Shown: piece after piece, positions 36,820-46,200 of the stretch
Position numbering within the stretch: the stretch's first letter is position 1
Layout of the letters: every line of letters starts with the position of its first letter
DNA from: Echinicola arenosa
Lineage (GTDB): Bacteria; Bacteroidota; Bacteroidia; Cytophagales; Cyclobacteriaceae
DNA length: 64,000 nt
Direction of reading: 5' to 3'
Assembly: GCF_014841125.1 (NCBI RefSeq)
Contig: NZ_JACYTQ010000001.1
Coordinates: 558,001-622,000, forward strand
Program-made: the position numbers and the translations under genes
Notes under the pieces: model-generated
The model's database searches: none
What the model saw: the letters and a program-made list of their open reading frames with translations, nothing else
What the model was told of the DNA's origin: nothing

Positions 36820-39342
36820 TTGGAAAGCCTATTTGGAGACAATCCCGTTTATGATGACGCAAAGATGCCCCCTAGCTTTGCTGATGTAATCCTTCCTGTA
36901 CCCATTCCTAAAATGTTCACTTATCGTATTCCACGATCTTTGGAAAGTAGCGTAGGGATTGGGTACCGGGTAATTGTTCAGTTTGGGAAGAAAAAAGTAC
37001 TCACAGGAATAATTGGAAAGGTCCATAAAAAACCTCCCAAAGAATATGAGGCCAAACCAATTTTAGATCTATTGGATGACTATCCAGTAGTCAACCCCTT
37101 GCAGATCAAGTTTTGGTTTTGGATGGCTGAGTATTACTGTTGCCACATCGGTGAGGTTATGAATGCCGCTTTACCTACAGGTTTAAAACTTAGTAGCGAA
37201 AGTAAAATCCAACTTAATCCTAAATTCGATTTTGTTTCAAATGAATTCCCTATAGATGACCGGGAGCAAGTGATCTTGGATGCACTTGAAAGCAAAGATG
37301 AACTTTCCTATGAGGATTGTGGCAAACTGCTTGGGGTCAAGTCTTCTTATGCCATCATCAAAAGCCTAGTACTAAAAGAAGCGGTACTGGTTTACGAACA
37401 GGTCAAGGAAAAATATAGTCCTAAAGTCGAATCAAGGATTAAGCTAACCGAGCCTTACACTTCTTCAAAAGAAGAATTGGAAAAGCTATTTGAACAAATC
37501 AGTAAAAAGCCCAAACAAGAGGAAATCCTCCTTAAATATCTACAGGAAGTCCCCGTTCATAAATTCCCCGAAAAGAATAAAAATGGACTGGACAAGAAAA
37601 CCATCACTGATGCAGGTTTATCTTTAAGCTCACTTAAAACATTGATCAAAAACAAGGTATTAGAGGAGTTTAAGGTAGTCATCAGTAGATTTGATGAGCT
37701 TGCAGGATACGACCACCCCATTGAATTGGCAGACTTTCAAGAAGAAGGGCTGCAAAACATTAAAACTGAATTTGAACAGAAACAAACGGTATTGCTACAC
37801 GGGATTACCGGAAGTGGAAAGACTGAAATATACATTAAGCTAATTCAGGAAGTATTGGAAAGTGGTTCCCAAGTCCTTTTACTACTTCCCGAAATTGCCT
37901 TGACCACACAGATCGTCAGTAGGCTCCAAAAAGTTTTTGGAAGTCAGATGGGAATCTTTCACTCGAAATATTCCGATAATGAACGAGTAGAAGTTTGGCA
38001 AGGTGTTTTGAGTGGCCGGTTTTCTTTTGTGGTCGGTGTCAGGTCTTCTGTCTTTCTTCCTTTTGATAGTTTGGGTATGGTGATCGTAGATGAGGAGCAT
38101 GAAGCATCCTATAAACAATTTGATCCAGCTCCTAGATTTCAGGCCCGTGATGCAGCCATAATGCTTTCTTGGCTTCACCAGTCCAAAACACTTTTGGGAA
38201 GTGCTACCCCTTCATTTGAGTCGTTCTATAATGCTAGGATGAAAAAGTATGGCTATGTCCATTTGAACAAAAGATTTGGCGAAGCACAATTACCGGAGTA
38301 TCACCTGTCGGACATATTAGTTGACAAAAAGAAAAACCTTTTAAAGCTTGATTTCACCAGATTGATGCGGGAAAAAATTCAAGAAGCACTCAATCAACAA
38401 GAGCAAGCCCTGATATTCCAAAACCGCAGAGGCTATGCTCCCTACATGTCCTGTGAGGAGTGTGGCTGGATTCCTGAATGTGAACATTGTGATGTCAGCC
38501 TGACTTACCATCAATATAGTGAGGAAATGCGCTGTCACTATTGTGGATTTAAAGAAAAAGTCCCTAGGGCTTGTCCTGCCTGTGGAAGCCATAAGCTGAC
38601 CACTGTTGGTATGGGCACCGAGCGTATAGCCGAAAGCTTGTCCTTGCTGTTTCCTGAAGCAAGAATTGGCAGGATGGACTTGGATACCACCAGAAGCAAA
38701 TATGCTTATCAAAAAATTCTAGAAGATTTTGGCGCAGGTAACTTGGATATTTTGGTAGGAACTCAAATGATAACGAAAGGCTTGGACTTTGATAGGGTCA
38801 CGGTAGTTGGTATTGTGGATGCAGATCGAATCCTCTACTTTCCAGATTTTAGAGCTGGCGAGCGAGCTTTTCAACAAATCACACAAGTTGCAGGCCGGGC
38901 AGGAAGGAGAAATCGACATGGTAGTGTTGTGATCCAAACCAGAAAACCAGACAACGATATTTTTCACCAAATTATCCAAGGAAACTACGAGCATTTCTAT
39001 ATCAATGAAATGAGTGAGCGGCAAAGGTTCTTCTATCCACCATTTGTTAAAACATTAAAAATCACCACCAAGCATAAGGAAATCAAAATAGCAGAAAGGG
39101 CATCGAAACACCTTAGTAACCTGTTAAAGGATATCCCTGTCAAGAAAATCATTCTTGGCCCTGAAAAAGCTTTGATAGGGAAAATAAAGAACCAGTACCT
39201 TTTTGACATCCTAATAAAGTTGGATAAGTCCAATAATGCCCCCGCCCTTTTCAAACATGAATTAGCCATGGTTCTGGAAGAACTTAAAAGTCAAAAAGAC
39301 TTTAAATCTGTTAGATTTACCGTGGATGTAGACCCTTATTAA
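36820..39342 (+). CDS. priA: Primosomal protein N', replication restart helicase PriA
   Basis: 840 residues from TTG 36820, 6 bases after the previous stop. An ATG at residue 16 (36865) directly before PPSFADVILPVPIP is an equally good start. DNA-binding domain at the N-terminus, then helicase motif I GITGSGKTEIY and the DEEH box in VIVDEEHEASYKQ. The zinc region has CEECGWIPECEHCDVS, then CHYCGF and CPACGS. Motifs V-VI read GTQMITKGLDF and QVAGRAGR. It reloads the replisome at stalled forks. Confidence 0.96.
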   Translation: MESLFGDNPVYDDAKMPPSFADVILPVPIPKMFTYRIPRSLESSVGIGYRVIVQFGKKKVLTGIIGKVHKKPPKEYEAKPILDLLDDYPVVNPLQIKFWFWMAEYYCCHIGEVMNAALPTGLKLSSESKIQLNPKFDFVSNEFPIDDREQVILDALESKDELSYEDCGKLLGVKSSYAIIKSLVLKEAVLVYEQVKEKYSPKVESRIKLTEPYTSSKEELEKLFEQISKKPKQEEILLKYLQEVPVHKFPEKNKNGLDKKTITDAGLSLSSLKTLIKNKVLEEFKVVISRFDELAGYDHPIELADFQEEGLQNIKTEFEQKQTVLLHGITGSGKTEIYIKLIQEVLESGSQVLLLLPEIALTTQIVSRLQKVFGSQMGIFHSKYSDNERVEVWQGVLSGRFSFVVGVRSSVFLPFDSLGMVIVDEEHEASYKQFDPAPRFQARDAAIMLSWLHQSKTLLGSATPSFESFYNARMKKYGYVHLNKRFGEAQLPEYHLSDILVDKKKNLLKLDFTRLMREKIQEALNQQEQALIFQNRRGYAPYMSCEECGWIPECEHCDVSLTYHQYSEEMRCHYCGFKEKVPRACPACGSHKLTTVGMGTERIAESLSLLFPEARIGRMDLDTTRSKYAYQKILEDFGAGNLDILVGTQMITKGLDFDRVTVVGIVDADRILYFPDFRAGERAFQQITQVAGRAGRRNRHGSVVIQTRKPDNDIFHQIIQGNYEHFYINEMSERQRFFYPPFVKTLKITTKHKEIKIAERASKHLSNLLKDIPVKKIILGPEKALIGKIKNQYLFDILIKLDKSNNAPALFKHELAMVLEELKSQKDFKSVRFTVDVDPY

Positions 39343-39419
39343 AGAAAAAACACATGAGATTAAGGCCATAATTCCCTTATTCAAGGATCAACTATATTTA
39401 TCATCTTAAACCTTAAATC

Positions 39420-39451
39420 TTGAACATAATCTTTAATTTTTTATAACTTTA
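39420..39451 (+). promoter_or_regulatory. Candidate promoter of mgsA-pfkA
   Basis: TTG (39420-39422), 21 bases, then TAACTTTA (39444-39451), one mismatch from TAnnTTTG, 27 bases before the mgsA ATG. Confidence 0.45.
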
Positions 39452-39478
39452 AGCCTTCAACCTATTAAACCAAAAACG

Positions 39479-39853
39479 ATGAGAATTGCCTTAATCGCCC
39501 ACGATGGAAAGAAAGCCGACATGGTTCACTTTCTCAGCGGCTTCAAAGACCGATTACTAGGCTCAGACATTCAACTTTTTGCTACTGGCACTACAGGTTC
39601 CCATATTGAAAGGGCTGGTTTCAATGTAGAAAAACTGATGTCCGGTCCTTATGGCGGAGATGCTCAGATTGCCGCTATGGCTGCTCAAAAAGAGCTTGAC
39701 ATTGTAGTATTCTTTAGGGATCCATTGGACAAACATCCGCATGAGCCGGATGTTCAGATGCTGATGAGGATTTGTGATGTACATAATATTCCTTTGGCAA
39801 CCAATTTGGCTTCAGCGGAATTGATGTTCAAACAATTAACTACAGCTCAATAA
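39479..39853 (+). CDS. mgsA: Methylglyoxal synthase
   Basis: 124 residues. The family pattern is complete: ALIAHDGKKADMVHF at the start, FATGTTGSHIERAGF, LMSGPYGGDAQIAAMAA, VVFFRDPLDKHPHEPDVQMLMRICDVHNIPLATN. The catalytic Asp lies in the GGDAQ block. It converts dihydroxyacetone phosphate to methylglyoxal, a bypass that releases phosphate when sugar phosphates build up. It ends 1 base before pfkA, so both enzymes are made from one transcript. Confidence 0.97.
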   Translation: MRIALIAHDGKKADMVHFLSGFKDRLLGSDIQLFATGTTGSHIERAGFNVEKLMSGPYGGDAQIAAMAAQKELDIVVFFRDPLDKHPHEPDVQMLMRICDVHNIPLATNLASAELMFKQLTTAQ

Positions 39854-39854
39854 A

Positions 39855-40841
39855 ATGGAAAGTAAATCAATTACAAAAATTGGTGTTTTGACATCAGGAG
39901 GAGATGCTCCTGGAATGAATGCTGCCATTCGTGCTGTGGTTCGCTGTGCCTTCTATTATAACTTAGAGGTATATGGTATCTACAGGGGATATGAGGGGAT
40001 GATCCAGGATGACATCAAAAAAATGGAGAGTTCTGATATAGCTTATGTATTAGAGAGAGGAGGTACCTTCCTGAAATCAGCCAGAAGTGCCGAGTTTCGA
40101 ACTCCTGAAGGAAGGAAAAAAGCTTATGAAAACCTTCAAAAACATGGCGTCGATGCTTTGGTAGTAATCGGAGGTGATGGATCCCTTACGGGAGCGCACC
40201 TTTTCTATAAAGAATTCGGTATTCCTTCCATTGGCTTACCCGGAACCATTGACAATGATCTCTCGGGAACTGACAATACGATTGGATTTGACACAGCCTG
40301 TAACACGGCCATTGAAGCAATAGATAAAATCCGTGACACTGCCACTTCGCACGACAGGCTTTTCTTTGTGGAAGTAATGGGACGTGACTCTGGCTTTATT
40401 GCCATCAATGCAGGTATAGGCAGTGCTGCTGCAGCAACATTGATCCCTGAAAAGAAAATGCCAGTAGAGGCATTGATAGACAAGCTGAACACAAGAGCCA
40501 AAGCAAACAAACAAGCGAACGTGGTGATAGTGGCCGAAGGAGGAAAAAGCGGCGGTGCTTTGGAGCTCTCAAAAAAAGTAAGCAAACATCTCCCTACTTA
40601 TGATATTAAGGTAACAATCTTAGGGCATTTACAAAGAGGCGGGTCACCAACATCTTATGACCGAGTGCTGGCCAGTAAGTTGGGGGTAGCGGCTGTCGAA
40701 GGCCTTATGCAAGGCAAATATGATGTCATGGCCGGTGTCATCAATAATAAAGTTGTTTACACGCCCATCAAACGAGCCATTGTAGATGATAAAGAAGTCG
40801 ATGAAGAAGACTTCAGGGTAGCCAAAATACTATCTACTTGA
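39855..40841 (+). CDS. pfkA: ATP-dependent 6-phosphofructokinase
   Basis: 328 residues of the PfkA type. GVLTSGGDAPGMNAAIRAVVR binds ATP. VVIGGDGSLTGA and the catalytic PGTIDNDLSGTDNTIGFDTA carry the Asp. VEVMGRDSGFIA and VTILGHLQRGGSPTSYDR contact fructose 6-phosphate and effectors. The Gly of GGDGS suggests ATP rather than PPi as donor. It commits sugar to glycolysis. Coupled to mgsA; followed by a perfect palindromic terminator. Confidence 0.97.
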   Translation: MESKSITKIGVLTSGGDAPGMNAAIRAVVRCAFYYNLEVYGIYRGYEGMIQDDIKKMESSDIAYVLERGGTFLKSARSAEFRTPEGRKKAYENLQKHGVDALVVIGGDGSLTGAHLFYKEFGIPSIGLPGTIDNDLSGTDNTIGFDTACNTAIEAIDKIRDTATSHDRLFFVEVMGRDSGFIAINAGIGSAAAATLIPEKKMPVEALIDKLNTRAKANKQANVVIVAEGGKSGGALELSKKVSKHLPTYDIKVTILGHLQRGGSPTSYDRVLASKLGVAAVEGLMQGKYDVMAGVINNKVVYTPIKRAIVDDKEVDEEDFRVAKILST

Positions 40842-40853
40842 TTTCAATATTTT

Positions 40854-40890
40854 AAAAAAAACGGGAAGTTTAAACTTCCCATTTTTTTTA
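40854..40890. terminator. Bidirectional terminator between pfkA and tamL
   Basis: Perfect 18-bp palindrome GGGAAGTTTAAACTTCCC (40863-40880), flanked by an A tract and a T tract, between convergent genes. Confidence 0.88.
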
Positions 40891-40913
40891 AAAAGTACCA
40901 TTTATCTCACTTT

Positions 40914-43214
40914 CTAGAATGGATATCCAATGGCAAAGTTAAAAATCAAATTTTCCCTTCTCCAATCCCTGTCAAACACTTTAAACTCTTTCAGCCACCT
41001 TTCTCCTTCTGGTAAAAATGGTTTTCTGATCGGGGCTGCAAAATCAAATCTGATTACAAAAAACTCTATATCTATTCTTAGGCCAAACCCAGCTCCAACT
41101 CCAAGTTCCCTTAACCAGGAGCTTGTAAACTTCCCACCGGGCAATGCCTCATTATCATTCATTAACCAAACATTTCCTGCATCCATAAATAGCGCACCCT
41201 TCAAATACGAAACTATTGGAAATCGATATTCTATATTACCTTCAATTCTTATATCACCCGTTTGATCAAAATAAGATTGGTTATTGATGGAATCAGGTTG
41301 ATAGGTTCCCGGTCCTAAGGATCGAATCCTAAAAGCCCTTACACTGTTAGGGCCACCTGCAGAATACTGTTTTACATAAGGTAACGACACAGAGTTTCCA
41401 AAAGGAATACCTATCCCTCCAAAAACACGAGTAGCCAAAACATTCTCCTCTCCTAGTTTGATATGATACCGGAAATCCAAGTCTCCACGCGCATATTGTG
41501 CATATTCCATCCCAAACACTTTTCCTGACTCTCCTTTTCCGAAAGTGTTATCCATCAGATTCAGAAGGTTCCCAGCCACATCCACAGTAGTTCCGGCAAA
41601 TATCTTGTGCTTTCGGAACTGATCCCCTAGCTGATTATAATTAAAAGTGTAATTCAATCCCGCAATAAACTGCTGCTCAAAACTTCTCCTTAAAAATGGA
41701 TTATCGTCCAATATCTCCTCAAATTCAGGTGATGTATCAGAAAGGCTCACCACACTCAGGCTGATAGGGTTAATCTCATGATATACAAATCTATTGGCAT
41801 TCCAGTAATACCCATAGCTTATCGTTGCCGAGTTGGAGCGGTAAAGACCTATCCTATTGAGCGATTCTCCCCCCAAACTGATTTTGGTCTTTGGAACAGA
41901 ATAACTAAAACGTTCTTCAATGTTTACCGGAAAGATTACTCTAGGAAAAATCAAGTCACTCTTTAGACCAATATCATAAGTGCTTAGCCCTGTCCTATCT
42001 CCTCCTGCTATCTGGGTTTCATAGCCGAACTGAGCTGAAATATTGAAAGTTTCTCCGCCCTTAAAAATATTCCTGTTTCGATAAGTCAATAAAACCGCAG
42101 GACCAATAAAGTTATTAGACTTGGACAAACCTTGCAGCTCCGCTCTGAGAGACCTTTTCTTCAATGGGGACAAATAAATATTGGCATCCAGCCCCCATGG
42201 TCCCTGTGTTCCTATCGAATCTTTTTCGACATAACGTAAGTTTACATACCTGTAATTCCCAATCGAAGACAATCGATTTGTCGTTAACCTAGACAACTCT
42301 GAGCTATACGCCTCCTCCTCTTTAATCAATATATACTTCTCCAGCAACTCCGGGCGGAACGCCAATTCATCTTGAATAAAGTCGATATCTTGGATAGTAG
42401 TGGTATCCTGATTGCCCTTCTCTTCATCCACGGAATAGTTTGGATACACCCTGATGTCTTTTACCTCATAAGGGACTATGGATTTTTCAGCAACATCTTG
42501 TTTTAGTCTTAAAAAGAGATCAAACTTTCGCTCATCATAATTATTGGTATCGGCCTCAAAAATCAAATAATCAGCATTGAAATTATAGAATCCTCTTTTC
42601 TTCAATTCATCGTTCAGCCTCAGCCTTTCGGATTTAAAGGCATCCAATTCAAACCTTACTCCGGGTTTGAGCTCAGTTTCTTCGATGATCTTAGCGATTT
42701 CTTTTTGGATGGTCAGAGAATCTCCTTCCAATTGATACTTTTCCAATCTATATGGACGGCTTACCTCCACCATATATTCCACTCCTGCAAATTTTCCTTT
42801 CCCCGTAGACTCAGAGCTGGACAATGAATAGAAAAAACCATTGTTCTCCAGACGATTCAGCAACAATTCTTCCGTTTTGGAAGGGTTTACTTGACTGAAA
42901 TAGACCGGCTCTTGACCAATTTTCTTCTTTAAGAATCTATTAATAAAGCCGGGTTTTTCCTTACTCCCTTTATAGTAAGCCCATAACCCAATTCTCATCC
43001 CCAAAAATTTACCATTTGGATCTGGCTGAATAACGTCCTCTAAACGCGTATGGATAATTTTTAAAGCCTTATTGTTTACACCCTCAGAATCATTGGTCTT
43101 TACCTCAAGCTCCGCTCCGGTATATAACCGTTCATCTTCAGGAATGAATTTAGTCACCCCACACGAACTTAATAATCCAATAAATAATAATTGCAAAAAT
43201 ATCTTCGCTCTCAT
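40914..43214 (-). CDS. tamL: Omp85-family outer membrane lipoprotein, TamL type
   Basis: 766 residues. Lipoprotein signal with lipobox LLSSC (Cys18), unlike classic TamA or BamA. POTRA-like domains run to about residue 350, then a 16-strand Omp85 barrel with the family end GAGFGLRIDIEFFVIRFDFA and a final aromatic strand (NFAIGYPF). In Bacteroidota the lipidated TamA homologue is called TamL and works with TamB in moving lipids or outer membrane proteins across the envelope. The tamB gene directly upstream (3 bases) supports this identity over BamA. Confidence 0.9.
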   Translation of the reverse strand: MRAKIFLQLLFIGLLSSCGVTKFIPEDERLYTGAELEVKTNDSEGVNNKALKIIHTRLEDVIQPDPNGKFLGMRIGLWAYYKGSKEKPGFINRFLKKKIGQEPVYFSQVNPSKTEELLLNRLENNGFFYSLSSSESTGKGKFAGVEYMVEVSRPYRLEKYQLEGDSLTIQKEIAKIIEETELKPGVRFELDAFKSERLRLNDELKKRGFYNFNADYLIFEADTNNYDERKFDLFLRLKQDVAEKSIVPYEVKDIRVYPNYSVDEEKGNQDTTTIQDIDFIQDELAFRPELLEKYILIKEEEAYSSELSRLTTNRLSSIGNYRYVNLRYVEKDSIGTQGPWGLDANIYLSPLKKRSLRAELQGLSKSNNFIGPAVLLTYRNRNIFKGGETFNISAQFGYETQIAGGDRTGLSTYDIGLKSDLIFPRVIFPVNIEERFSYSVPKTKISLGGESLNRIGLYRSNSATISYGYYWNANRFVYHEINPISLSVVSLSDTSPEFEEILDDNPFLRRSFEQQFIAGLNYTFNYNQLGDQFRKHKIFAGTTVDVAGNLLNLMDNTFGKGESGKVFGMEYAQYARGDLDFRYHIKLGEENVLATRVFGGIGIPFGNSVSLPYVKQYSAGGPNSVRAFRIRSLGPGTYQPDSINNQSYFDQTGDIRIEGNIEYRFPIVSYLKGALFMDAGNVWLMNDNEALPGGKFTSSWLRELGVGAGFGLRIDIEFFVIRFDFAAPIRKPFLPEGERWLKEFKVFDRDWRRENLIFNFAIGYPF

Positions 43215-43217
43215 ATA

Positions 43218-46200
43218 TTACTTTTCCCCATCGTTTTCAGCTTCAGTACCTGAGTTCTCTTTGATTTGATTTTGCCTATCCCGTTCTATTCTTTCTTCAC
43301 TTTTCCAAAAATTTCTAAATTCATTGAACTCTCTATTCAAGATAAATGCAATACCGGTAACTATAAGCTGTCCATCAATAATACTCTCAAATTGATTTCT
43401 CCTAAATCCTCTGATCCTGTAGCGCCCACTTTCTGTTAGTAAATATTCCAAGTTCACGTTCCCAAAAACCGCTCCATTATTTTGAGTATCTTGACTCGAA
43501 CCTTCGATATCCATTTGGCTCCCTACTTGAACAATCAATCGGTCATCAAAAAGCCGTTTGCTGGCGTTCACATTCAACTGTGTTCTATCTCCCTGATAAC
43601 CTGAATAACTATCCAGGTCAAAATCCAACTCAAAGCCCGAATCGCCAAGCACATTGCTGGACAAAGCATTTAATTGACTGGAAAGCATCTGACTCACACT
43701 TGACCTTGCCAGAGCAGCTGTTCCTCCTCCTGATCCATCGCTACCTGTTGAAGGCATAAATTTCTGTAGAACCAATAGTGAAAACACCTGCCTGTTGAGC
43801 TCTCCTTCCTCTTCATTTATCTGCTGAACCCTGGTATAAACATTTCCTCCAAGCGCACCCTGCTCATCCTCTGGCATATCCAGCTGAAAAAATATTTGTG
43901 GCCTCAACAACTCTCCCTCTACATTCAGATAGACCAAGAAGGGAAGTCTTTGTTGGTATTGTTCAGCTACATCATTGTTTACCCCCGAAATCTGCGTTGC
44001 CATCAAATCCTGCGCAGATGTCTTTACTTCATAGGATGCAGTAATATCCAAGTCTGCATCCATTGGGTCTCCTTTCCAAGAAATGGTACTTCCCTTGACT
44101 ATTTCAAACTTCCTACTGACCAAATTGTAAAGGCTCATTTCATAATGTCCCTTGTCCAGTTCATAAATTCCGGACAGGTTCATTTGTCCATTAGGCAAAA
44201 TATCTAAGTTAAGATCTGCATCACCAGCAATCATCAAGTTATCCCCCGACCGCTCATCCACTATGACATTAAAAATTGCCTTCGGATCCACTTCCAGAAT
44301 CGCTTTAACTTCCATACCTGTAAAGGCAGACTCGGTTCTCTCACTGCTTCTCTTAGTCAAGATATCATTAGGATCATCCCTGTCAACAATCAGCACAATC
44401 CCTTCTCTCTCCACAATATCCAGCTGTGTTTCTGGAATTACAAAGGTCAAGTCCGTCCCTTCATTTACTCCTAGTTTTGCATCGATCTTTGGAAGATTCA
44501 TATCCCCACTTATGGTCACATCTGCATTGACATTAGCTTTTCCATAAAACAGGTCATTGTCTTCTCTGGTTGAATTTAAAAGCTGGAATTTTTGGGCATT
44601 CAACTTAAGGTCGAATGCCAAATTAGTGGGATCAACGGTATTGACAGTTCCGTCCAGAGAAAAATTATTCCCCTCTGTATCCTTAAAGGTAACTTGATCA
44701 AAATATACTCCCTGATTATCAACCCGCAAAGGTTCAGTAGGCAAAGAGAATTTTGAATTTAAGGTATTCACTTTTATAGCTGCATTTTCGAAGGCAAACT
44801 CCCCTTCATACTTTGGCTCACTCGTGGTACCAGCTACCTTAAAATTACCTTTAAGTGCACCAGCAGCTTCGCTGAAATTCTCCGGCATAAGTTCTTCCAG
44901 TACCAATAATTTAAACTCATTGATGTCAAGATTCAAATCCAAGTTGGCTCCATTCTCATGGGCTACATAATCCCCTACTAAATCCAAATCAATTCCTTTG
45001 TCCTTTAAGGCAAGGTTAAAATCATAAGACTTGGAATCGCTCGATTTCGCTTTTAGGGCCAAATTTCCAAGTTCAGCTCCCATTGCTTTTAAGTTCAAAA
45101 TATTCATATCCGCCACAATCCCCGTTGCCCCAAATGGATTTTCAATTATAAAATCTCCGTTTAATATTCCCCCAAGCAGCAATTCATCAGGGTTGAACAA
45201 TGTCATAATGGTGGCCAATTGGAAATCCTTAAAGGTTACCCCTAACTGATCTTCAACATTGGAATTGAGCTCATTGCTAAAAGTAAGTTGTTGACCCTCT
45301 CGTGAAAAAGAAAAATCAGAGAACTGCAATAACTTGTTTGCATATAATACCTGATTACTAGCTGGCACTTTCCATATTTTTCTATTGAGCAGTAGACTAT
45401 CTGGTAAAACGTGAAGGTCTACCGTATCCCCATGATATTTCATCTCTGCATCCAAAGAATAAAGCTGTTCTTCTACATCAAAGGACCTAAATTTCATTCC
45501 TAGCAACTTATTATTAAAGTTAGCTGCAAAAACAGTCCTCCCCATGGACAAAGGAGAAGCATCCAAACTACCTATTCCTAACAAAAAATTCATTTTTCGA
45601 CCATCACCTTTTGCATCTATCACAAGACTATCCAACATAATATCATTATACTGAACATAAGGTAAGTTCACAGAAGCATTAAGCTGCGCTTCATTTTCTT
45701 TAAAGTCCACGCTGACATGAACAGAATCCATCTCTTCAAGACCTTCAATAAAGACCTGATCCAAAATAGGGGCTCTCTTAAAGGCTAAATCCAAATCCAA
45801 ATTCACAGGATTAGTTAAAATTGAGTCTGATTGCAATGAATCTACCTGAACAGAATCTCTTAAATAGCCCTGTAAATGTCTTTGAACTCCAGCTGATATT
45901 TGCTCTGGTGATGCATTGGATCTTAAATAACCGTTGAGCATCAGGCCACTGATGTCTAAACTGGTACTATCAGGTCTGACACTTGCTTTCAAATCAAAAT
46001 GGCCAGTCGGGTATGACCGCTCATCATAAACCACCAACCCTTCATCTATCTTAGTAGTGGCATCAAAACTCTCAGGATTTCCTTTAAATTCCGCTATCAG
46101 TTTTAGCCTGGCCCTGATATCCTTTTCTGTTAAGCCCAAAGCCCTTAGGTTGGCTCCTCTCAAATCCAGATTAGCCGAATAATGGGAATTGATACTATCC

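Noticed and set aside
36820-36864. Frameshift or truncated start in priA
   Set aside because: Both TTG 36820 and ATG 36865 give complete proteins; it is just start ambiguity.
40205-40585. 126-residue minus-strand ORF
   Set aside because: Antisense to pfkA; no independent support.
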